Positions 57,485-64,000 of a stretch of 64,000 nucleotides of DNA are shown here, in pieces (position 1 is the stretch's first letter; every line of letters begins with the position of its first letter). The notes below the pieces were generated by a model. It saw only the letters and a list, made by a program, of their open reading frames with translations. It had not been told where the DNA came from and did not search any database. The DNA comes from Streptomyces pristinaespiralis (GTDB lineage: Bacteria; Actinomycetota; Actinomycetes; Streptomycetales; Streptomycetaceae), in contig NZ_CP011340.1 of NCBI RefSeq assembly GCF_001278075.1, positions 5,146,001 through 5,210,000 on the forward strand, read 5' to 3'. A program made the translations under genes and the position numbers.

Positions 57485-58366
57485 TCAGGGCGTCCCGGGA
57501 AGCAGGTGCCGCCAGCTGCCCGGGTGCGCCACCAGGTAGTCGTGCAGTCCCTGTGCCGGGTGGCCCGTCAGACGTGGCACCGCGTCGGAGACGGTGGCCA
57601 TCTCGCCCTTCGCGATCGCCTCGTACGAGCTGACCCAGCCCGTCACCTCCCAGTCCTCCGCGCCGTACCCGGCCCTCGAGGCGTACGCCTCTTCGCGGGA
57701 CTCCAGGTGGTAGCGGACGGCCCGGCCGGTGACCTCGCTCAGCGTCTCCGCGGCCTCGGCGAGGGTGAAGGCGCCGGGACCGGTGAGGTCGTACACGACC
57801 CTGTCGTGCGTGCGGGTCCCGTCCAGCAGTACGGCCGCCGCCGCGTCGGCGATGTCGTCGTGGGCGACGGCGGCCACCCGGCCCTGGCCGCCCGGACCGC
57901 GCAGCACCCCGTCCTTGCCGGTCATCGAAGGGAACGCGGCCAGATAGAAGTTGTCCCGCAGGAAGGTGTGGCGCACGCCGCAGGAGCGGATGTACTGCTC
58001 GGTGTGCCAGTGGTCGCGGGCGAAGGTGAACGTCGCGTCCGGCGCCGCGCCGACGAACGACACGTACACGATCCGCTCGATACCGGCGGCGACCGCGGCG
58101 TCCACCGCCGTGCAGTGCTCCTTCACCCGGCCCGCCGCCTCGTGCGCGGAGACCATGAACAGGGTCTGCGCCCCGTCGAGGGCCCGCCGCATCGCCTCAC
58201 CGTCGCCGTAGGAGGCGGGGCGGGCCACGGTCGCGCCCGGCAGTTCGGGCAGCCGGGTGGGATCGCGGCCGATCAGCCGCGTCGCGGCGTCCGCACCGGA
58301 GAGCCGGCGCGCCACCCGGCCCCCGACGCGGCCGCTCGCTCCGGTGACTGCGATGACTGGGAGCAT
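57485..58366 (-). CDS. NmrA-like NAD(P)-binding reductase
   Basis: 293 residues, ATG 58366 behind GAGAGGA. Rossmann start VIAVTGASGRVGGRVARRL (GxxGxxG, residues 5-20), DGAQTLFMVSAHEA, KEHCTAVDAAVAAGIERIVYVSF, SMT region and YDLTGPGAFTLAEAAETLSEVTGRAV. The Tyr-x-x-x-Lys pair of true SDRs is absent, so it belongs to the atypical NmrA/HSCARG group, either an azoreductase/quinone-reductase type enzyme or an NADPH sensor. No operon partner. Divergent from the racemase gene. Confidence 0.9.
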   Translation of the reverse strand: MLPVIAVTGASGRVGGRVARRLSGADAATRLIGRDPTRLPELPGATVARPASYGDGEAMRRALDGAQTLFMVSAHEAAGRVKEHCTAVDAAVAAGIERIVYVSFVGAAPDATFTFARDHWHTEQYIRSCGVRHTFLRDNFYLAAFPSMTGKDGVLRGPGGQGRVAAVAHDDIADAAAAVLLDGTRTHDRVVYDLTGPGAFTLAEAAETLSEVTGRAVRYHLESREEAYASRAGYGAEDWEVTGWVSSYEAIAKGEMATVSDAVPRLTGHPAQGLHDYLVAHPGSWRHLLPGTP

Positions 58367-58488
58367 GACGCTGTCCTCTCCTGCTGCTGCGCGGTCCTCT
58401 CCTGCCGGGACGCGCGGTCCGGCCGGTGTGCCCACCAGTCTCCCGGGCGCCGGCGGCCCGGTGGCGCACGACATGCGACAGTGGGCGG

Positions 58489-59178
58489 ATGCGAACCATC
58501 GGGCTGATCGGCGGCATGAGCTGGGAATCCAGTGCGGAGTACTACCGGCTTCTCAACGAGCTCGTACGGGACCGGCTCGGTGGGCTCCATTCGGCGCGAT
58601 GCGTGCTCCACTCCGTCGACTTCGCCGAGATCGAGCAGCTCCAGACGGCCGGTGAGTGGGAGCGGGCCGGGGAGATCCTCGCGTCGGCCGCCAGAGGTCT
58701 CGAGGCCGCCGGTGCCGACCTGCTGCTGATCTGCACCAACACCATGCACAAGGTCGCCGGCCAGGTCGAGGCGGCGGTCCGGGTGCCGCTGCTGCACCTG
58801 GCGGACGCCACCGCCGAGGCGGTCAAGGCCCGTGGCCTCACCCGCGTCGGCCTGCTCGGCACCGCCTTCACGATGGAGCAGGACTTCTACCGCGCACGCC
58901 TCGCCGGTCACGGGCTCGAGGTCCTCACCCCGGACGCAGAGGGGCGCGCGCTGGTGCACCGGGTGATCTACGACGAGTTGTGCCTCGGCGTCGTACGGGA
59001 CGAGTCCCGCGCCCGCTACCAGGACGTCATCGGCGAGCTTGTCGCCGCCGGAGCGGAGGGCGTCGTCCTCGGCTGCACCGAGATCGAGCTGCTGATCGGC
59101 CCGGACGACAGCCCTGTGCCGGTCTTCCCGACGACCAGGCTGCACGCGCAGGCGGCCGTCGAGGCCGCGCTGGCCTGA
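58489..59178 (+). CDS. Aspartate/glutamate racemase family protein
   Basis: 229 residues from ATG 58489. Asp/Glu/hydantoin racemase fold, two similar halves: GLIGGMSWESSAEYYRLLN at the start, first catalytic Cys in LLLICTNTMHKVA (about 84), second Cys in VVLGCTEIELLI (about 195), with the TTRLHAQAAVEAAL end. Both cysteines are present, so PLP-independent racemisation is likely. Relatives include broad-substrate aspartate racemase (YgeA-like). A GACAGT box ends six bases before the ATG, so the transcript may lack a leader. Confidence 0.92.
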   Translation: MRTIGLIGGMSWESSAEYYRLLNELVRDRLGGLHSARCVLHSVDFAEIEQLQTAGEWERAGEILASAARGLEAAGADLLLICTNTMHKVAGQVEAAVRVPLLHLADATAEAVKARGLTRVGLLGTAFTMEQDFYRARLAGHGLEVLTPDAEGRALVHRVIYDELCLGVVRDESRARYQDVIGELVAAGAEGVVLGCTEIELLIGPDDSPVPVFPTTRLHAQAAVEAALA

Positions 59179-59195
59179 GCCCGGACGGGCAGCGC

Positions 59196-59272
59196 GCGGA
59201 CCGGCCTGTTCCGCACCACGCACCGGCCGGATCCACCCGGCGGACCGGCCTGTTCGCACGACGCACCGCAGG
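59196..59272. repeat. Direct repeat upstream of GNAT gene
   Basis: GCGGACCGGCCTGTT begins at 59196 and again at 59240 (period 44), and the similarity goes on through GCACnACGCACCG. Function unknown; may be two binding sites or a small duplication. Confidence 0.55.
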
Positions 59273-59400
59273 GGCGCGCGGGCGAACCGGCACGCGTCAG
59301 AAGAAACCTGGCGCTCCCTACCGTGTCGGTATTTCGGCCGGTAGCGTCGCTCTTCTTGGGGCGAGCCGTTGAAAGCTCGAGAGCAGGGCCGGGGGCCGAG

Positions 59401-60489
59401 TTGAGCGATGTGCGGATCAGTGTCGTGACGCCGGGGGAGCTGGGCGCGAGCCAGACGGAGGCGTGGCGGGAGATGCGCGCGCATACGGAAGCGCCCGCGA
59501 ACCCGTTCATGGAGCCCGAGTTCACGCTCGCGGTCGGCCGGGTCCGGGCCCCGGCGCGAGTGGCCGTGCTGTGGGAGGGCGGGGAGCCGGCCGGGTTCTT
59601 CCCGCACGAGCGGGGGCCGTTGGGGCGCGGCCGGGCCATCGGTCTCGGGGTGTCCGACTGCCAGGGCGCGGTCCTGCGGCCCGGCCTCGGCATCGATCCG
59701 CGCGAGCTGCTGCGGGCGTGCTCGCTGTCGGCCTGGGAGTTCGACAACCTCGAGGCGGGCCAGAAACTGTTCGAACCGGACGCGGCCGACGCCTTCGGCT
59801 CGCCCGTCATCGAGGTCGCCACCGGCTACGCCGCATACGAGGAGCAGCTCCGGGAGCGGTCGCCCAGGTTCCTGCGCACCACGCTCGCGAAGGAGCGAGA
59901 ACTCGGGCGCCGGGCGGGCGGCGTGCGGTTCGTCCTGGACGAGCGGGACCCGGCGGCGCTGCGGACGCTGATGTCCTGGAAGTCCGCCCAGTACCGCGGG
60001 ACCGGCCGCCGGGACCGCTTCTCACAGCGGTGGACCAGCACCCTGGTGCGGCAGCTGCACGAGTCGAGGGCGGCCGGCTGCCGAGGGACGCTCTCCGTGC
60101 TGTACGCAGGGGACCGGCCGGTCGCCGCGCACTTCGGGCTGCGCTCGCGGACCGTGCTGTCCTGCTGGTTCCCGGCGTACGACCCCGGGTTCGCCTCGTT
60201 CTCACCCGGCCTGATCCTGCATCTGAGGATGGCGGAGGCGGCGGCCGGCGAGGGGATCGCGCTGCTGGACCTCGGCCGTGGGGCCGCCGAGTACAAGGAC
60301 GCCCTCAAGACCGGCGAGCTGCGTGTCCACGAGGGCGCGTCCCTGCGGCTGGGGCCGGGGGCGGCGCTGTACTGGCTCGGCCGCGAACCGGTGCGCCGCG
60401 CCCATGGGTTCGTCCGCGGCCACCCGTGGCTCGCCGCGCAGGCCCGACGGGTGCTGAACCGGGTGGGCCGGCTGCGTGGCACCCGCTGA
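59401..60489 (+). CDS. GNAT_6 (CelD/BcsL-like) acetyltransferase family protein
   Basis: 362 residues from TTG 59401; GTG 59410 or an upstream GTG 59323 are other choices. Two-lobed FemAB/CelD-like layout: an N-terminal lobe (about 1-150) with NPFMEPEFTLAVGRVRAPARVAVLWEGGEPAGFFP, and the C-terminal GNAT lobe (about 160-300) with RRDRFSQRWTSTLVRQL, LSVLYAGDRPVAAHFGLRSRTVL and the conserved end LLDLGRGAAEYKDALKTGE (which replaces the usual DFxxGxxxYKxxF). Such proteins add acetyl or aminoacyl groups to exopolysaccharides. The glycosyltransferase gene follows after 63 bases. Confidence 0.85.
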   Translation: MSDVRISVVTPGELGASQTEAWREMRAHTEAPANPFMEPEFTLAVGRVRAPARVAVLWEGGEPAGFFPHERGPLGRGRAIGLGVSDCQGAVLRPGLGIDPRELLRACSLSAWEFDNLEAGQKLFEPDAADAFGSPVIEVATGYAAYEEQLRERSPRFLRTTLAKERELGRRAGGVRFVLDERDPAALRTLMSWKSAQYRGTGRRDRFSQRWTSTLVRQLHESRAAGCRGTLSVLYAGDRPVAAHFGLRSRTVLSCWFPAYDPGFASFSPGLILHLRMAEAAAGEGIALLDLGRGAAEYKDALKTGELRVHEGASLRLGPGAALYWLGREPVRRAHGFVRGHPWLAAQARRVLNRVGRLRGTR

Positions 60490-60552
60490 CGCCGGACGCG
60501 GCCCGAAGGGGCACGGCCGGCCGCGCACCGTACGCACACCAGAGGGACACGC

Positions 60553-61887
60553 ATGCTGAGCAGATCACCGCGGCCCGCCGCGCCCCGGCCGCCGGCGCCG
60601 ATGCGGGTGGTGGAACTGGACCTCGACGGCCCCGACGGGGAGGTCCTCGCCTTCGGTCCGGCCCCGTACGGGCGGGCATCCGGCCGGCCCGGCGCCCCGC
60701 CCACGGCGGAGCGGGCCCCCGCGGCGGACGTCGTCTTCGCACTGGTCCGGCTGCGCGGGCTGCCCGTCGCCACCGTGGTGTGCCGCGTACCGCCCGGGCG
60801 CAGGGCCGCCGACGCCGTCGCCGTGGCCGCCCGCGCGCGGCTCGCCGGCCGGGGGGCGCCGGCCGCGCCGCCGCACGGCGACCTGCCGCGTACCAGTGTC
60901 GTCGTCGCCACCCGTGAGGGGGCCGACGGGCTGCCCCGCACCCTGGATTCGCTGATCGCCCAGGACCACCCGGATTACGAGATAGTCGTCGTCGACAGCG
61001 CCCCCGTCACGACCGCCACCCGCGATCTCGTGGAGAACAAGTACGGCGGCCTGCGGACCGTACGCGTCCGGTACGTCGGTGAACCGGTGCCGGGCCTCGC
61101 CGTGGCCCACAACCGGGGCGTCACCGTCGCCGACGGCGCGGTGCTCGCGTTCACCGACGACGACGTGGTCGCGGACCCGCGGTGGCTCACCGCGCTCACC
61201 GCGCCGTTCGCGGACGACCCGCGGCTCGGCTGCACGACGGGCCTGACCCTGCCCGCCCGGCTGGGCACCCCGGCGCAGATCCTGCCGGAGAGCCGCGACG
61301 GCTTCGTCAAGGAGTTCACGCCCCGTACGTACGACCCGCTGCGCCCGCCCGCCGGCCGGCCGCTGTTCCCGTTCGCCGCGGGCAGCTTCGGAACCGGGGC
61401 CAACATGGCCTTCCGGGCCGGCGTGCTGCGCGGCCTGGGCGGTTTCGACCCGGCCACCGGCGCGGGCACGCCCGCACGCGGCGGCGACGACGTGTACGCG
61501 TTCGTCTCCGTCCTCGCCGCGGGGTACCGGCTGCGCTGCACGCCGCAGGCGCTGGTGTGGCACCACCGCGAGACGTGGCGGGACCTGACCGGGCAGGCGT
61601 ACGGACACGGCGCCGGACTGACCGCCGCCCTGACCGCCCTGATGGTCCGCCGCCCGGGGCTGCTGCCCGCGATGCTGCGCAGACTGCCGGCCGGCCTCGC
61701 CCACGCCCGTGCCGTCACCGCGTCCCGGGAGGCCGGTACGGGCGGGGCGCACGGGGCGGGGGAGTACCCGTGGCCGCGCCATCTGTCCCGGCTGGAACGC
61801 CGCGGGATGGTCGCAGGCCCGCTCGGGTACCTGCGGGCACGGCTACGGCTGCGGGGCTCCGAACTGCCCGAAGTACGGGTTCCCTGA
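60553..61887 (+). CDS. Glycosyltransferase family 2 protein with extra N-terminal domain
   Basis: 444 residues, ATG 60553 behind AGAGGGAC. Residues 1-115 are a small beta-type domain (VVELDLDGPDGEV, VFALVRLRGLPVATVVCRVPPG) found in Streptomyces surface glycosyltransferases but of unknown use. The GT-A domain (about 116-350) has TSVVVATREGADGLPRTLDSLIAQ, YEIVVVDSAP, GLAVAHNRGV, LAFTDDDVVADPRWL (DDD metal site, about 204-206), GANMAFRAGVLRGLGGFD and GGDDVYAFVSVLAAGYRL with the catalytic acid. Near the C-terminus it is basic. Acceptor unknown. Together with the acetyltransferase it may build or decorate a capsular or wall glycan. Confidence 0.9.
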   Translation: MLSRSPRPAAPRPPAPMRVVELDLDGPDGEVLAFGPAPYGRASGRPGAPPTAERAPAADVVFALVRLRGLPVATVVCRVPPGRRAADAVAVAARARLAGRGAPAAPPHGDLPRTSVVVATREGADGLPRTLDSLIAQDHPDYEIVVVDSAPVTTATRDLVENKYGGLRTVRVRYVGEPVPGLAVAHNRGVTVADGAVLAFTDDDVVADPRWLTALTAPFADDPRLGCTTGLTLPARLGTPAQILPESRDGFVKEFTPRTYDPLRPPAGRPLFPFAAGSFGTGANMAFRAGVLRGLGGFDPATGAGTPARGGDDVYAFVSVLAAGYRLRCTPQALVWHHRETWRDLTGQAYGHGAGLTAALTALMVRRPGLLPAMLRRLPAGLAHARAVTASREAGTGGAHGAGEYPWPRHLSRLERRGMVAGPLGYLRARLRLRGSELPEVRVP

Positions 61888-61918
61888 CCCACCGGTGCCC
61901 CCACTCCGGTGATGCGGG

Positions 61919-62350
61919 TCACGCGACGGGCCCCTTCCGCGGCGGGGACACCGAGCGGACCGCCGGCGCCCGGCCGACGAGTCGCGGGCAGCACGCGGCG
62001 ACCGTGGTCGCCGCGGCGAGCAGGACCAGCAGCCGCAGTCCGCTGAAGGAGCCGGCCGCGAGCAGCGCCGTCGCGCAGAGGACCGCCGCGCTCACGCTCA
62101 GGAAGAGCGCCAGCACAAGCTGCTCCAGCCGGTCCGAGTCGCGCGTGAAGCCGTCTTCCCGGCTGCCGGCGCCGTAACGGCGCAGGGCGGGCGCGCAGAC
62201 GCGTACGACGGCGGCGCCGGGGCCAGCGAGGAGGAACGCGACGACGGGCAGCGTGCGCAGCGGCGAGGCGGCGGGCAGCGCGGTGGCGGCCACCGCGCAC
62301 CAGCCCACCAGTGGCGGCAGCAGCCTGAGTGCCAGCGACGCGGGTCTCAT
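61919..62350 (-). CDS. Four-helix hydrophobic membrane protein, hypothetical
   Basis: 143 residues from ATG 62350 with AGGGGG upstream. Hydrophobic helices at about 6-25, 30-50, 76-98 and 102-120. A charged loop SREDGFTRDSDRLEQL lies between helices 2 and 3. The start sequence RLLPPLVGWCAVAATALPA and the end resemble membrane parts of Streptomyces glycan clusters; no family named. It is convergent with the GT2 gene (31-base gap). Confidence 0.68.
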   Translation of the reverse strand: MRPASLALRLLPPLVGWCAVAATALPAASPLRTLPVVAFLLAGPGAAVVRVCAPALRRYGAGSREDGFTRDSDRLEQLVLALFLSVSAAVLCATALLAAGSFSGLRLLVLLAAATTVAACCPRLVGRAPAVRSVSPPRKGPVA

Positions 62351-62733
62351 GGTGTGCCCCCTGGCGTGGGCCTCGGCCCCTGGTGAGCAGGAAGTACGCC
62401 CGGCCCGGCGGGGCCACGCGTCCTCGGGGAACCGGTAGTCGCCGGTCTCTCCGTACGAGGCGTACGCCGGCGGTTTGTTGCGGTGTGCGGCAACGACGCC
62501 GCACAAGGACCGGGACGGCATGGCGGCCCGTACAGGTACTTTCTGCCCGGACGGCGGCGCACCAGTTCTTCGAGCGGTGCGTACGCCTGTGGGCAGCCCT
62601 CCCCAAGAGCCATGTGTTTCCCCCCACTTGCCCCTCGGTCAATGTGGACCGATCGGGACTGTCCCGTCAATAACGGGGAAGGGCCCATTCCTTGACGGAA
62701 TGGGCCCTTCCGAGGGCAGGTGCGAGGGTCCTG
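62351..62733. other. Gene-free spacer with terminator and small palindrome
   Basis: 383 bases. Contains TGTGCGGC-AACGAC-GCCGCACA (62484-62505), an 8-bp inverted repeat upstream of the hypothetical membrane gene, and the sigma-gene terminator. No gene is supported; the minus-strand readings lack start signals and family similarity. Confidence 0.5.
62677..62711 (-). terminator. Terminator of sigma-factor gene
   Basis: A perfect 15-bp stem (GGAAGGGCCCATTCC and complement) with loop TTGAC, 23 bases beyond the stop of the sigma gene. Confidence 0.88.
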
Positions 62734-63627
62734 TCACTCCTCCAGCGTCAGGCCCTTGCGGAGCCTGCGGAGCGTCCGCGACAGCAGCCTGGACACGTGC
62801 ATCTGCGAGATGCCGAGTTCTTCACCGATCTCCGACTGCGTCATGTTGGCGACGAAGCGGAGGGAGAGGATCTTGCGGTCCCGCGGGGGAAGGCTCGCGA
62901 TCATCGGCCTGAGCGACTCGATGTACTCGATGCCCTCGAGTCCGTGGTCCTCGTAGCCGATGCGGTTGGCGAGGGCGCCCTCGCTGTCGTCCTCCTCGGG
63001 CTGGGCGTCCAGCGAGCTCGCGGTGTACGCGTTGCTCGCGGCCATGCCTTCCACGACCTCGTCCCGGCCGATGTCGAGCCGCTGCGCGAGCTCGTCGACG
63101 GTGGGGGCGCGGTCGAGCTGCTGGGAGAGCTCGTCACCGGCCTTCGCGAGGTCGAGACGCAGTTCCTGGAGCCGGCGCGGCACCCGCACCGACCAACTGG
63201 TGTCGCGGAAGAAGCGCTTGATCTCGCCGATGATGGTCGGCATCGCGAAGGTGGGGAACTCGACGCCGCGGCTGAGTTCGAAGCGGTCGATCGCCTTGAT
63301 CAGGCCGATCGTGCCGACCTGGATGATGTCCTCCATCGGTTCGCTGCGGGTGCGGAACCGTGAGGCGGCGAACTTGACCAGCGCGAGGTTCAGTTCCACC
63401 AGGGTGTTGCGGACGTACGCGTACTCGTGCGTGCCCTCCTCGAGGGACGCGAGGCGTGCGAAGAGCGTCTTGGACAGTTCTCGCGCGTCCACCGCTCCCA
63501 CTTGTTCGAACGGCGGGATCTCCGGAAGACCCTCGAGGGCTTCGGGGCCCGCGACCTGTTCGTCGGTGGGGGTGGACAGTGTCGACGGCGCGGTGGGGGT
63601 TCGCGATGCGTCGAGCCGGGGTGACAT
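62734..63627 (-). CDS. RNA polymerase sigma factor of the SigB/SigF/SigG family
   Basis: 297 residues from ATG 63627, with GGAGGAG five bases upstream; ATGs at 63639 and 63651 are less well placed. Region 2: YVRNTLVELNLALVKFAASRF, MEDIIQVGTIGLIKAIDRFELSRGVEFPTFAMPTIIGEIKRFFRD (core binding and -10 recognition). Region 3: SVRVPRRLQELRLDLAKAG. Region 4 ends in the -35 helix-turn-helix EIGEELGISQMHVSRLLSRTLRRL. The residue pattern is that of stress or development sigma factors (SigB, F, G, H, I and so on), normally held by an anti-sigma factor. The first 40 residues are a disordered Thr/Pro/Ser-rich extension. The position fits sigI of S. coelicolor, which I cannot confirm. Confidence 0.95.
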   Translation of the reverse strand: MSPRLDASRTPTAPSTLSTPTDEQVAGPEALEGLPEIPPFEQVGAVDARELSKTLFARLASLEEGTHEYAYVRNTLVELNLALVKFAASRFRTRSEPMEDIIQVGTIGLIKAIDRFELSRGVEFPTFAMPTIIGEIKRFFRDTSWSVRVPRRLQELRLDLAKAGDELSQQLDRAPTVDELAQRLDIGRDEVVEGMAASNAYTASSLDAQPEEDDSEGALANRIGYEDHGLEGIEYIESLRPMIASLPPRDRKILSLRFVANMTQSEIGEELGISQMHVSRLLSRTLRRLRKGLTLEE

Positions 63628-63921
63628 GGTCTCCTCCATCGTTCTCGGCATATGGCTGCCGAAGCCCATACCTGCTGCTGCGGTGAGCGGCGCCTCCAAA
63701 GCCGGCCGTGTTGGTTGTGTCCGTACTAGCCCTACCCGGTCTGCCACGACGATCGCAAGTGGCATATCTGCATGATGTCCGTATTGTCGGTTAGTTCGGC
63801 TACCGGTGTGCGCGTGGAGGGCGTAGGGTTCGACGGACGTCAGCGCTGTCCGTCGACGGGGCTGGTGTGATGCACGACACAGTGGGCGACACACTGAAAC
63901 GACACGGCGAAAAGGGACGGC
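63628..63921. promoter_or_regulatory. Divergent promoter region of sigma gene and its neighbour
   Basis: 294 bases. Holds the inverted repeat TCGACGGAC-N9-GTCCGTCGA (63830-63856, 9-bp arms) and, reading toward the sigma gene, GGGTAGGGCT (about 63739-63730 on the minus strand), which resembles the SigB-type -10 GGGTAT. That would fit autoregulation, but no GTTT -35 is clear. Confidence 0.45.
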
Positions 63922-64000
63922 ATGGACCGCGAGACGGTCGGCAGCGTCAATCGGGGCCGGCTTCAGGTCGAGGTTCGGACCGAGGGCCGCAGCGAGATTG
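63922..64000 (+). CDS. Partial CDS, probable anti-sigma-antagonist or related regulator (3' cut by window)
   Basis: Only the first 26 codons are present. ATG 63922 has AAAGGGACGG upstream. The start MDRETVGSVNRGRLQVEV with RTEGRSEI fits the beginning of a STAS-type anti-anti-sigma protein (a strand beginning LQVEVRTEG is usual there), and such genes often sit next to SigB-family genes. Too short to be sure; an anti-sigma kinase or another protein is possible. Confidence 0.5.
   Translation, partial: MDRETVGSVNRGRLQVEVRTEGRSEI

Overview
The window is about 72% GC with GTG/TTG starts, short overlapping operons and almost no TTA codons. Resuscitation-promoting factors, an actinobacterial mfd-mazG-eno-divIC-DUF501-ppx backbone, roadblock/LC7 proteins and a tRNA-Leu(UAA) of bldA type identify it as a Streptomyces chromosome, in the conserved core. 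Gene order resembles what I remember of the S. coelicolor SCO3109 to SCO3068 region, but I could not check this and relied on the sequence alone.

Layout. 1-22 kb: the 3' end of mfd; a secreted SGNH hydrolase with a TTA codon; a secreted HNH-nuclease-like lipoprotein; a GNAT protein; a DUF4190/DUF4352 membrane protein; a three-gene run (DNA-methylase-like protein with an HTH, membrane protein, soluble Ser/Thr kinase with TPR-like tail). Then comes a surface-glycan block (methyltransferase, YfhO-type membrane protein, GtrB-like glycosyltransferase plus GtrA, a dehalogenase-like hydrolase, a polysialyltransferase-like protein plus GT2). The backbone resumes with a SurA-like lipoprotein, mazG and a P450. 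22-25.5 kb: two adjacent Rpf/LysM cell-wall hydrolases, the second behind a ydaO-type c-di-AMP riboswitch, followed by a repetitive GC-rich tract of about 0.75 kb without a credible gene.

25.5-44.5 kb: eno-divIC-DUF501-ppx; a VOC protein; ndh, preceded by one strong and one weaker Rex-like operator; a cyclopropane-fatty-acid-synthase-like gene; a MacB-type ABC exporter; the developmental tRNA bldA; a BI-1 family membrane protein; small hypothetical genes; a thiolase; an SGNH hydrolase; cystathionine beta-synthase. 44.5-64 kb: an RpiR-type regulator; a cluster of three roadblock/LC7 proteins plus a DUF4388-like protein, the first of which carries a TTA codon; a PLP decarboxylase divergent from a complete histidine-utilisation operon (hutU, M20 amidohydrolase, hutF, hutI) across a promoter with a perfect inverted repeat; an NmrA-like reductase; an Asp/Glu racemase; a GNAT-GT2 pair; an RpoF/SigB-family sigma factor; and the first codons of a divergent gene.

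Themes. Second-messenger, redox and developmental control meet here: c-di-AMP at rpfA, NADH/NAD+ at ndh, and bldA itself together with two genes that need it. Convergent gene pairs are separated by long perfect hairpins, and several genes appear to be leaderless, with a TAGNNT box six bases before the start codon.
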